Origin: Olsenella sp. An188
Lineage (GTDB): Bacteria > Actinomycetota > Coriobacteriia > Coriobacteriales > Atopobiaceae
Length of the DNA stretch: 64,000 bases
Reading direction: 5' to 3'
NCBI RefSeq assembly: GCF_002160255.1
Contig: NZ_NFKF01000001.1
Coordinates: 186,001-250,000 of the forward strand
Positions 39,546 to 49,188 of this stretch are shown here, in pieces. The position numbers and the translations under genes are program-made. The notes under the pieces are model-generated. The model was given only the letters and a program-made list of their open reading frames with translations. It did not search any database and had not been told where the DNA came from. How positions within the stretch are numbered: the first letter of the stretch is position 1; the number at the start of each line of letters is the position of its first letter.

Positions 39546-39604
39546 AAAAAGCCCCGAGCCTCGCGCACGGAACCTGGTCCTGGAGCGTGCGTTTGGCTCG
39601 GGGC
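39546..39604 (-). terminator. 45-bp repeat copy 3 of 3, serving as terminator of the glycosyltransferase gene
   Basis: The repeat occupies 39559-39603. With flanking bases GCCCCGAGCC pairs with GGCTCGGGGC, and CGCACG with CGTGCG inside. On the minus strand the stem is followed by TTTTTGC, so it looks like an intrinsic terminator for the upstream glycosyltransferase gene. The rest of the 326-base gap holds the second repeat copy, CTTCTCGCC words and no gene. Confidence 0.7.
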
Positions 39605-39637
39605 AGAAAAGCCGGCCGGCGGCGAGAAGGGCGCGCC

Positions 39638-40942
39638 CTACGCGGCGCCGCCTCCCACGACGTCGTCAACGTTGACGGCGATGTCGTGCTTGGTGGGAAC
39701 CCACTCGACCTTCTTGAACAGGGCGGCCACCGTGATGGGGATGTAGGTCATCATGAAGATCGGGAAGGTGAAGATGTTGGTCACGACGCGCCACCTCTTG
39801 CGCGCGTGGATCTTCTTGCGCTCGGAGATGGTGGTGATGACGGCCAGGATGAAGAAGACCACGTACATGGAGGCGAAGGTCATGACGAGCGAGCCCACGC
39901 ACATGGAGAGCTCGCCCTGGGTGGCGATGAAGCCGTGGCTGAGCGAGCCCACGATGAGGTAGGTGGCGTTCACGAAGAAGGAGAGCAGCGTCAAGATCAT
40001 GCCGGGCGCCACCGTCATGAGCATGTCGTAGCTCGCGAACTGCCCCTTGGAGATTCCCTTGGCAAGGTCGCGCCCGTAGGAGAAGAACACCTGGTAGAAG
40101 CCCTTGGTCCAGCGCATGCGCTGCGTCCAGGACGCCTTGAAGGTCACCGGCTGCTCGTCGAAGAACTCGGCGGGGGCGTAGCCGATCTGCACGTTGTTGG
40201 CGCAGCAGAACGTGGAGAACTGGATGTCCTCGGTGAGCGTGTGGAAGTCCCAGCCGTGCATGCCGCGCACGATGCGCTCGGAGACCATCCAGCCCGAGCC
40301 GGAGATCGCGCAGCTCGTGCCTACCATCATGCGGGCGTTGTTGAGGAACTTCGCCTCGCGCATGAACCACAGCGCGTAGGCCGAGCTGATCCAGCTCGAG
40401 TCGAAGTTCTTGGAGTTGCGATATCCCGTGCAGACGAGGTAGCCCGCGTCGAAGGCCTGGTTCATGACGGAGATGAAGTCCTTGGAGACGAGGTTGTCGG
40501 CGTCGAGGACCACGAAGGCCTCGTACCTGTCGCCGTACTCGTTGAGGATGCGGTCGAAGCCGTAGTCGAGCGCCCAGCTCTTGCCGCGGCGCGCGAGGTC
40601 GTTTCGGTCCCACACGATGGCGCCGGCCTTCTCGGCCTCCTCGTGGGTGTTGTCCGTGCAGGCGTCGCACACCACGAAGACGTCCATGAGCTCGCGCGGG
40701 TAGTCCTGCGCCAGGATCGAGCGCACGAGGTTGCCGATGACGACCTCCTCGTTGTGGGCGGAGATGAAGAACGCGTAGCGGTGCTGCTTCTTGGCCTTGG
40801 GCAGCCGCACGGTGCCCTTGAGCATGACGCGCACGATGTAGACGATCTGGTAGAAGTACGCCAGCGTGAAGAACAGCCAGATGATCAGGTTGAAGATGAC
40901 GATCGGCGTGAGGCCGAGCCTGTTGAACTCCATCAGCGGCAT
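39638..40942 (-). CDS. membrane family-2 glycosyltransferase
   Basis: 434 residues. An N-terminal membrane span (about residues 12-40) leads to the GT-A domain with FFISAHNEEVVIGN, the D-x-D motif VVLDADN, the acceptor-site TEDIQF and the processive-type QRMRW. Three to four membrane spans follow (TVAPGMILTLLSFFVNATYLI and on). The QxxRW-like motif and spans fit enzymes that polymerise or add sugars to lipid or extracellular glycans. It lies 23 bases downstream of rluD, in one operon with it. The sugar is unknown. Confidence 0.88.
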   Translation of the reverse strand: MPLMEFNRLGLTPIVIFNLIIWLFFTLAYFYQIVYIVRVMLKGTVRLPKAKKQHRYAFFISAHNEEVVIGNLVRSILAQDYPRELMDVFVVCDACTDNTHEEAEKAGAIVWDRNDLARRGKSWALDYGFDRILNEYGDRYEAFVVLDADNLVSKDFISVMNQAFDAGYLVCTGYRNSKNFDSSWISSAYALWFMREAKFLNNARMMVGTSCAISGSGWMVSERIVRGMHGWDFHTLTEDIQFSTFCCANNVQIGYAPAEFFDEQPVTFKASWTQRMRWTKGFYQVFFSYGRDLAKGISKGQFASYDMLMTVAPGMILTLLSFFVNATYLIVGSLSHGFIATQGELSMCVGSLVMTFASMYVVFFILAVITTISERKKIHARKRWRVVTNIFTFPIFMMTYIPITVAALFKKVEWVPTKHDIAVNVDDVVGGGAA

Positions 40943-40965
40943 GTTCCTACCCCTTGCGTCGTCGC

Positions 40966-41988
40966 CTATCCCGAGACGCCGAGCCCGGGGCAGATCCTCT
41001 CCCCCACCGCAGTGCGTCCCATAGAGCTTTCCTTCAGTGATTCTAGTACATCAAGCAGGTCTTCCGGCAGGCGGTCGGCAAGCTCTATCGTCTCTCCCGT
41101 GGCCGGGTGGTCGAACCTGATGTGCCAGGAGTGCAGGAACTGGCGAGAAAGGCCGAGGTTCTGGCGCTCGTCCCCGCGCCCGTAGAGCTGGTCTCCCACG
41201 AGCGGGTGGCCGACGTGGCGCATGTGGACGCGGATCTGGTGCGTGCGCCCCGTGTAGAGGTGGCACTCGACGAGCGTGTATCCGTCGTCGCGCCGGCCCG
41301 CCTCAAAGCGCTCGAGCACGCGGAAGGTCGTGATGGCCTCGCGCGCGCCGGGGGAGTCCGAGACGGCCATGCGGATGCGGTCGCGCGTGGAGCGGGCGAT
41401 GCCCGTCTCGATGGTGCCCTCGTCGTGGGCCACGTAGCCGTGCACGAGCGCCACGTAGCGGCGGTCGAGCACGCGCAGGCGGATGAGGTCCTGCAGCGCC
41501 TTCTGGGTGGCGTCGTCCTTGGCGGCCACCATGAGCCCGGTGGTGTCCATGTCCAGCCGGTGCACGATGCCGGGGCGCTCCTCGCCCTGCAGCATGCCGA
41601 GGTGAGCGTAGCCGCAATGCGCCACGAGGGCGTTTGCCAGCGTGTCGTCCACGTGCCCGGGGCTCGGGTGGCAGACGAGGCCCGCCTGCTTGGAGAGCAC
41701 GATGAGGTGCTCGTCCTCGAAGCGGACGTCGAGGTCGATGTAGGGGTTCGGCGCGAGCGGGCCGCCCTGGGGCTGCTCCTCCCCCACGAGCGCGCGCACG
41801 CGGTCGCCCAGCAGCACGCGCTCGGACTTGGAGGTTGCGGGCGTCTCGTTGATGGTGACGGCGCCCTCCTCCACGAGCCGCGCGCACGCCGAGCGGCTCG
41901 GCATGTCGGGGGCGGAGGCGAGAAACGCGTCGAGCCGCATGCCGTCCGACTCCGGCCCCACGAGCAGGTTCACGATGCGGGAGGGCAT
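40966..41988 (-). CDS. rluD: 23S rRNA pseudouridine synthase, RluD family
   Basis: 340 residues. An N-terminal S4 RNA-binding domain (RLDAFLASAPDMPSRSACARLVEEGAVTINE) precedes the catalytic domain with the aspartate in HRLDMDTTGLMV and the family segment YTGRTHQIRVHMRHVGHPLVGD. RluD modifies helix 69 of 23S rRNA; precise target positions are inferred from the family. AAAGGAG precedes the ATG. It follows lspA, as in many bacteria, but a 313-base repeat-rich gap separates them. Confidence 0.92.
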   Translation of the reverse strand: MPSRIVNLLVGPESDGMRLDAFLASAPDMPSRSACARLVEEGAVTINETPATSKSERVLLGDRVRALVGEEQPQGGPLAPNPYIDLDVRFEDEHLIVLSKQAGLVCHPSPGHVDDTLANALVAHCGYAHLGMLQGEERPGIVHRLDMDTTGLMVAAKDDATQKALQDLIRLRVLDRRYVALVHGYVAHDEGTIETGIARSTRDRIRMAVSDSPGAREAITTFRVLERFEAGRRDDGYTLVECHLYTGRTHQIRVHMRHVGHPLVGDQLYGRGDERQNLGLSRQFLHSWHIRFDHPATGETIELADRLPEDLLDVLESLKESSMGRTAVGERICPGLGVSG

Positions 41989-42038
41989 GGGGTCGGGCTC
42001 CTTTCCTGCGACGGGCGCGCGGTTCTTCTCGGCAGGCT

Positions 42039-42047
42039 ATCGTAGCA
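42039..42047 (-). promoter_or_regulatory. extended -10 promoter of rluD
   Basis: TGCTACGAT on the minus strand places the start about 45 bases before the ATG. GCCGAGAAGAAC, a copy of the recurrent word with one change, lies right at the start of the transcript. Confidence 0.55.
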
Positions 42048-42116
42048 CGGACGCGGGGCGGGCCGTGCGCTAGCCGCCACGCGGCGGCCCCGCTGCCCCA
42101 CCTCGCCTTCCCTTGT

Positions 42117-42244
42117 CCGCACAATTCCGGAATTGTGCGGCCGGCGTGCGGGCACTTGAGCGCAAAGCACCAGTTGAGGTCCTTCTCGCGCTTAGAAAAG
42201 CGGGGTTGTCCGGGGCGGATTTCGCACAATTCCGAAATTGTGCG
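42117..42244. repeat. two GCACAATTCC palindromes flanking a GGGGTTGT repeat unit
   Basis: 42117-42140 is a perfect 24-bp palindrome (CCGCACAATTCC and its complement). 42223-42244 is a near-perfect 22-bp copy. Between them are CCTTCTCGC (about 42181) and GCGCTTAGAAAAGCGGGGTT (42188-42207), a unit of the 33.65-33.88 kb array. Another motif, GGCGAGAAGGGC, lies at about 42282. The gap from 41989 to 42301 has no supported gene. Confidence 0.8.
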
Positions 42245-42301
42245 GCGAGCTAGAAGGGCGGCTGACGAGCGGGGCGCCGGGCGAGAAGGGCGACGGTCAC
42301 G

Positions 42302-42832
42302 TCAGCTCGCCCGGCGGCCGTCCCCCTCCGCGGCGCGCTCGCGCTCGAGGCGGGAGTCCCAGCGCCACCAGAGCACCACGGCGAGAAGAACCCCGCAGGT
42401 CACGAAGATGTCCGCCACGTTGAAGACCGCAAAGTCGAAGAGCGTGGTGTCGAAGAAGTCGGTCACGGCCCCCGCGGCCACGCGGTCGATGGCGTTGCCG
42501 ACGCCGCCGCCCGCCACGGCGGCGATCGTGAGCGCAAGCGACAGCGGGGCCTCGGGGCGGCGCCACGCAAACCACGCGCCGAAGGCAACCACGGCCGCCG
42601 CGATGGCGACGAAGACGGGGCCCGCCCCCTCGCCGAGCGAGAAGGCGGCACCCGTGTTGTAGACGAGCGTGAGGTCCATGACGCCCGGGACGAGCGTCAC
42701 GGGCTCGCCGGGCGTGAGCGCCGCGCGGGCGGCCGCCTTGCTCAGCTGGTCGAGGGCCACCACCGCGACCAGGACCAGGCCAAACAGGGCGAGCCGCCGC
42801 GCACCGGCGCGCTCTGCGCTCCGAGCCGACAA
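42302..42832 (-). CDS. lspA: lipoprotein signal peptidase
   Basis: 176 residues with four membrane spans. Catalytic aspartates sit in NAIDRV and FNVADIFV, and YNTGAAFSL is conserved. It cleaves prolipoprotein signal peptides. It begins 3 bases after the ileS stop; ileS-lspA linkage is widespread. CCCTTCTCGCC follows directly after its stop codon. Confidence 0.94.
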   Translation of the reverse strand: MSARSAERAGARRLALFGLVLVAVVALDQLSKAAARAALTPGEPVTLVPGVMDLTLVYNTGAAFSLGEGAGPVFVAIAAAVVAFGAWFAWRRPEAPLSLALTIAAVAGGGVGNAIDRVAAGAVTDFFDTTLFDFAVFNVADIFVTCGVLLAVVLWWRWDSRLERERAAEGDGRRAS

Positions 42833-42835
42833 GCG

Positions 42836-45667
42836 CTATCCCTCCAGCGCGGCCACGGCGTGCGAGCAGCGCTCGCACAGGCCGTCGTCGCCCAGCTCGC
42901 GGAAGTTCCAGCAGCGCGGGCACTTCTCGCCGTGGGCGGGCTCGACGGAGCAGGCCAGCTCGTCGCCGGCGACGAGCTCGACCTCGGAGCACACGAAGGG
43001 CTCGGCGAGGTCGCAGCCGCACTCGCCCGCGAGCAGCGAGAGGACGCCCTCGGGCGCCGTGAGCGTGGCGCGGGCGGCCTGCGGGGTCTTCTCGGCGAGC
43101 GTCCCGTCGGCGATGGCGGTCTCGTAGGCCTTGGTGAAGGCGGCGCGGGCCTCGACCATCGCGTCGTAGGCGGCCAGGTACGGCTCGTAGGCCTCGGCCG
43201 TCCAGGGCGCCTGGTACCAGTCGAGAAGGGCCGCGAACTCCTGGCCGTCGCGCAGCGAGGCGGGCAGGTAGCCCATGGCCTCGTCGGTGGTGTAGACGAG
43301 GATCGGCTGCAGGTCGTGCACCAGCATCGAGAGGATCTGCGCCCAGACGGTGAGCGCGGAGCGGCGCTCGAAGCCGTTCTTCTCGCCGCAGTAGACGCGG
43401 TCCTTGGTGGCGTTGAGATAGCCGTTGGAGAGGTCGCCGATCACGTAGTCGTAGAGGGCGCGGAAGACCACGTTGAAGCGGTAGGACTCGTAGGCGGCGG
43501 CCACCTGGTCGTGGACCTGGCACATGCGCGCGAGGGCGAGCTTGTCGTAGGGCAGCAGGTCCTCGTAGGCCACGGCGTCGGTGGCCGGGTCGAACTGGCC
43601 CTCGATCTCGCCGAGCAGGAAGCGCAGCGTGTTGCGGAAGCGACGGTAGGCCTCGCCCACGTGGTCGAGGATCTGGCCGTCGCAGGGCACGTCGGTGGAG
43701 GTGTCGACCGAGGCCACCCACAGGCGCACGATGTCGGCGCCGCGCGTGTCGCACTCGGCGTTGGGGTCGATCACGTTGCCGAGCGACTTGGACATCTTGC
43801 GCCCCTGGCCGTCGAGCGTGAAGCCCTGGGAGACCACGGAGCGGTACGGGGCCTTGCCGTAGGCGCCCACGGACGTCATGAGCGAGCTCATGAACCAGCC
43901 GCGGTGCTGGTCGGAGCCCTCGAGGTACATGTCGGCCGGGAACTTGAGGTAGTCGCGGTGGCGGCAGACGGCGGTGTGGGAGACGCCGGAGTCCCACCAC
44001 ACGTCGAGGATGTCGCGGTTGGCCTTGAGGTGGTGACCGCCGCACCTGGGGCAGACGCAGGCGTCGCCGAGGTAGCTCGCCGGGTCGTCGGTGAACCAGC
44101 AGTCGGAGCCCTTGGTGCGGAAGAGCTCGATCACGGCGTCGAGCGTGTCGTCGTTCATGACGGTCTCGCCGCAGTCGGCGCAGGTGAAGGCCGGGATGGG
44201 CACGCCCCAGTTGCGCTGGCGCGAGATGCACCAGTCCGGGCGCCCCTCGACCATCGATCCGATGCGCTTGACGGCGTGGCTCGGGTAGAAGGCGACGTTC
44301 TCGAGCTCGGAGAGCGCCTGCTCGCGCAGGCTGGCGCCGCCAGCGAGCGGCTTGTCCATCGAGACGAACCACTGGCTCGTGGCGCGGAAGATCACCGGCT
44401 CCTTGCAGCGCCAGCAGTGCGGGTAGCTGTGGTTGATGTCCTCGTGCAGGATCAGCGTGCCGCGCTCGCGCAGCCACTCGATGATCTTGGGGTTGGCCTC
44501 GTTGACCTCCATGCCGGACCACGGGCCGCCGGTGCCCATGCCGTCGCCCACGAAGAAGCGGCCGTCGTCGTCAACGGGCATGACCGTGGGGATGCCAAAC
44601 TTCTGGCCGGCGAGGTAGTCGTCCACGCCGTGGCCGGGAGCGCAGTGGACGATGCCCGTGCCGTCGTCCAGGGTGACGTAGTCGGCGTAGATGAACTCGC
44701 CCGTCTCGCCCTGGTCGCCAAAGATCGGCTGCTTGTAGCGGTTGTGCGCGAGCTGCTCGCCGGTGGCGCGCCAGGGCTCGCCGCCCTCGCCGCGCACGAG
44801 CTCGAGCTCGCCGTAGCCGAACTTCTCCACGAGGCGCGCGGCGAGCGCCTCGGCCACGATCTCGGCGTGGCCGTCGTGGACGAGCGCCACGTAGGTGGCC
44901 TCGGGGTGCAGGATGACGGCGTCGTCGGCCGGCAGCGTCCAGGGCGTCGTGGTCCAGATGTCCACGAAGAGCCTGCCCGCCCAGGCCTCGAGGCCCTCGG
45001 GCACGGTGGTCATCTCGAAGCGCACGAAGATGGCGGGGCTGACCTCGTCGGAGTACTCGATCTCGGCCTCGGCGAGGGCGGTGTGGCAGTGGGAGCACCA
45101 GTGGACTGGCTTGGAGCCGCGGTAGATCGCGCCCGCGTCGAAGATGGCCTTGAAGATCTCGATGTCGGTGGCGTCGTAGTCGTTGACGTAGGTGAGGTAG
45201 GGGTTGTCCCACTCGCCGAGCACGCCGAGGCGCTTGAAGCCCTGGCGCTGGGTGTCGACCTGCTCGACGGCCATCTTGCGGCACAGCTCGCGGATCTTCT
45301 CGGTGGGCAGCTGGTTGAACTTCTCGGTGCCGAGCATGGTCTCCACCTTGTGCTCGATGGGCTGGCCGTGGCAGTCCCAGCCGGGCACGTACGGCGTCTG
45401 GAAGCCGCGCATGGACCAGTAGCGGTTGATGATGTCCTTGGAGATCTTGTTCTGCGCGTGACCGAGGTGGATGGGGCCGTTGGCGTACGGGGGGCCGTCG
45501 TGCAGCACGAACTTGTCGTGGCCCTCGTTCTTCTTGAGCATGAGCTCGTAGACGCCGGCCTCCTCCCAGGCCGCCAGGCGCTTGGGCTCGTTCTGCGCTA
45601 GGCTCGCGCGCATGGGAAAGCCCGTGCTCGGGAGGTTGGTCGTCTTCTTGTACTCGTTCTTCGCCAC
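42836..45667 (-). CDS. ileS: isoleucyl-tRNA synthetase
   Basis: 943 residues from GTG 45665-45667, behind AGAGGAA. The HIGH motif is PPYANGPIHLGH, the editing domain is present (VDIWTTTPWTLPADDAV), and KMSKS is GRKMSKSLGN. A C-terminal zinc site CPRCWNFRE...CERC closes the protein. It charges tRNA-Ile. A longer upstream frame overlaps the T-box leader and is not real. The gene is controlled by that leader. Confidence 0.97.
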   Translation of the reverse strand: MAKNEYKKTTNLPSTGFPMRASLAQNEPKRLAAWEEAGVYELMLKKNEGHDKFVLHDGPPYANGPIHLGHAQNKISKDIINRYWSMRGFQTPYVPGWDCHGQPIEHKVETMLGTEKFNQLPTEKIRELCRKMAVEQVDTQRQGFKRLGVLGEWDNPYLTYVNDYDATDIEIFKAIFDAGAIYRGSKPVHWCSHCHTALAEAEIEYSDEVSPAIFVRFEMTTVPEGLEAWAGRLFVDIWTTTPWTLPADDAVILHPEATYVALVHDGHAEIVAEALAARLVEKFGYGELELVRGEGGEPWRATGEQLAHNRYKQPIFGDQGETGEFIYADYVTLDDGTGIVHCAPGHGVDDYLAGQKFGIPTVMPVDDDGRFFVGDGMGTGGPWSGMEVNEANPKIIEWLRERGTLILHEDINHSYPHCWRCKEPVIFRATSQWFVSMDKPLAGGASLREQALSELENVAFYPSHAVKRIGSMVEGRPDWCISRQRNWGVPIPAFTCADCGETVMNDDTLDAVIELFRTKGSDCWFTDDPASYLGDACVCPRCGGHHLKANRDILDVWWDSGVSHTAVCRHRDYLKFPADMYLEGSDQHRGWFMSSLMTSVGAYGKAPYRSVVSQGFTLDGQGRKMSKSLGNVIDPNAECDTRGADIVRLWVASVDTSTDVPCDGQILDHVGEAYRRFRNTLRFLLGEIEGQFDPATDAVAYEDLLPYDKLALARMCQVHDQVAAAYESYRFNVVFRALYDYVIGDLSNGYLNATKDRVYCGEKNGFERRSALTVWAQILSMLVHDLQPILVYTTDEAMGYLPASLRDGQEFAALLDWYQAPWTAEAYEPYLAAYDAMVEARAAFTKAYETAIADGTLAEKTPQAARATLTAPEGVLSLLAGECGCDLAEPFVCSEVELVAGDELACSVEPAHGEKCPRCWNFRELGDDGLCERCSHAVAALEG

Positions 45668-45679
45668 GCTCGTTCCTCT

Positions 45680-45972
45680 CTTCTCGTCCACCGGAACGCA
45701 AGAAGCGCCCCGCCCCACATGCTGGGACGAAGCGCTTTCCTCAGGCACTTCGCTTGTGAACCACCCAGCGAGCGGATCTCCGCCTTACTCGGCTGGCCTG
45801 TCTCGGCGGCCACTCCGGCGACGCCTACTCGCGCGGCGAGAAGGACCTGACCTCGCCGGCTTTGGGGCCGCGGCTCCGGGGTGATCTTCGCCCGGACGCG
45901 ACCGCGGGCTCCCACCGTCCCCGCTCTCTCTTGGCCGCGCGACCCGGGGTACTCTCCCCTTCATCGCCTGTG
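45680..45972 (-). promoter_or_regulatory. T-box riboswitch leader of ileS
   Basis: The leader begins near the promoter with GAGAGTA and AGAGAGCGGGGA / GGTGGGAGCCCGCGG, as in Stem I. A candidate Ile specifier AUC lies in CGAAGATCACC (45883-45885). A central stem-rich part ends with the T-box sequence GGGTGGTTCAC (45757-45767), whose GGTGG contains the uncharged-tRNA-binding UGG. A stem AAGCGC ... GCGCTT (45703-45738) and the ribosome site follow. There is no T tract, so control of translation initiation, as known for actinobacterial ileS T-boxes, is more likely than termination. Confidence 0.85.
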
Positions 45973-45978
45973 GTCAGG

Positions 45979-45987
45979 ATGGTAGCA
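45979..45987 (-). promoter_or_regulatory. extended -10 promoter of ileS
   Basis: TGCTACCAT on the minus strand lies just upstream of the T-box leader and fits the TGC-TANNNT pattern. Confidence 0.6.
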
Positions 45988-46063
45988 CGTCTGGCCGCGT
46001 CGGTCACGTCCCGTTCATCTCCTCCGCGCCCGGGCCGCTCGGCCCGGCCGGCGGGTGGATTCT

Positions 46064-46091
46064 TTGTGCCGTGCACGCGACGCGCTAATCT
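46064..46091 (+). promoter_or_regulatory. promoter candidate of ftsH
   Basis: TTGTGC, a 16-base spacer and TAATCT on the plus strand lie about 70 bases before the ftsH ATG. It is divergent from the ileS promoter. The remaining intergenic bases show no gene. Confidence 0.45.
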
Positions 46092-46162
46092 TGGGTATCT
46101 ATGGTCCATGGGCGGAAACGCGACCGCCCGCAGACGATCGAACGAAGGGCAACGAAAACACG

Positions 46163-48070
<1,908 letters not shown>

Positions 48071-48095
48071 CGACCGCTGCCCGCGAGTTCCAGGC

Positions 48096-48167
48096 AAGGG
48101 ACGCCCGCCCTTCTCCCACGCTCACTGCTTCGCAGAAGTCGCGTGGCGAGAAGGGCGGGCGTCCCTT
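48096..48167. terminator. 20-bp perfect hairpin between convergent ftsH and the TrmH-family gene
   Basis: The arms (48096-48115 and 48148-48167) are exact inverted copies ending in CCCTTCTC and GAGAAGGG, so the recurrent word is part of the stem. On the plus strand TTCTGCC follows. It is probably a two-way terminator. The 32-base loop has no feature I recognise. Confidence 0.75.
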
Positions 48168-48246
48168 TCTGCCGCTGAGGCATTGCCGCGCGGCGCCAAC
48201 ATCTTGGGCGCGAAGCCGTCGCACGCCGCCCGGCGCGAGGGGGTGG

Positions 48247-49065
48247 CTAGCGGAAGAGCTGCCAGAAGGCGACGGCGGAGCTCGCGGCAACGTTGAGGGA
48301 GTCGACGCCGCGCCCCATCGGGATGACGACGCTGCGGTCGCACGCCTCGATGGTCCTTCTCGCCAGGCCGGTCCCCTCGGTGCCAAAGACGAGCGCCCGA
48401 CGCTCCGAGGAGAGCAGGGACGCGTCGTCGAGGGGCACCGCGCCCTCCACGAGCGCCATGGCCATGACGTCGAAGCCGCGGCCTCGCAGCCCGGAGAGGG
48501 CCGCGGCGGGCCAGTCGCGCGCGTCGAAGCGCGCCCACGGCACCCTGAAGACCGTCCCCATGGACACGCGCACCGACCTGCGCACGAGGGGGTCGGCGCA
48601 GCGCGGCGAGAGCAGGACCGCATCTGCTCCGAGAGCGGCGGCCGAGCGGAAGAGGGCGCCCACGTTGGTCACGTCGACGAGGTCCTCCAGGACGGCGACG
48701 CGACGCGCGTGGGCGAGCGCCTCGTCCGGCGTGAGGGGGCGCGGACGGCGCAGGGCCGCGAGCAGGCCGCGCGTCACCTGGTAGCCCACGAGGCGCTTCA
48801 CCTGCTCGTGCGGGAGGACGTAGGCGGCCACGTCGTCCCCGACGCGCTCGAGAAGCCCCTCCGACGCCCCGAGGTCACGCTCGTCGACCAGCAGCGAGAG
48901 GACCTCGAGGCCCGAGTCGAGCGCCACCTCCACGACGAGGCGCGACTCGGCCACGACGACGCCCCTCTCGGCGTCGAGGCGGTTTCTCAGCTGGTGGTCG
49001 CTCAGGCGCGCGTACACGTCGAGCCTCGCGTCGTCCAGCGATTCGATCCTCGTGACGAGGGCCAT
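48247..49065 (-). CDS. TrmH (SpoU) family RNA 2'-O-methyltransferase
   Basis: 272 residues. An N-terminal substrate-binding domain (to about residue 105) precedes the SPOUT knot with motif 1 VDVTNVGALFRSAAALGAD, motif 2 LVFGTEGTGL and motif 3 VVIPMGRGVDSLNVAASSAV. The family methylates ribose in rRNA or tRNA. RlmB or a thiostrepton-resistance-like 23S methylase are both possible and I cannot choose. It stands alone, convergent with ftsH and divergent from the L,D-transpeptidase gene. Confidence 0.9.
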   Translation of the reverse strand: MALVTRIESLDDARLDVYARLSDHQLRNRLDAERGVVVAESRLVVEVALDSGLEVLSLLVDERDLGASEGLLERVGDDVAAYVLPHEQVKRLVGYQVTRGLLAALRRPRPLTPDEALAHARRVAVLEDLVDVTNVGALFRSAAALGADAVLLSPRCADPLVRRSVRVSMGTVFRVPWARFDARDWPAAALSGLRGRGFDVMAMALVEGAVPLDDASLLSSERRALVFGTEGTGLARRTIEACDRSVVIPMGRGVDSLNVAASSAVAFWQLFR

Positions 49066-49188
49066 GACCTCTCCCCTCCCGCTTTGTCAGGTGTATCATG
49101 CTTGCGTACCCAGCGGCATGCGGGCCGCGCGGCGCGCCGCGCGGCAGGAGACGGCCGCCGCCGAGACTGTTTCGCGAGGTAAGAGTAT

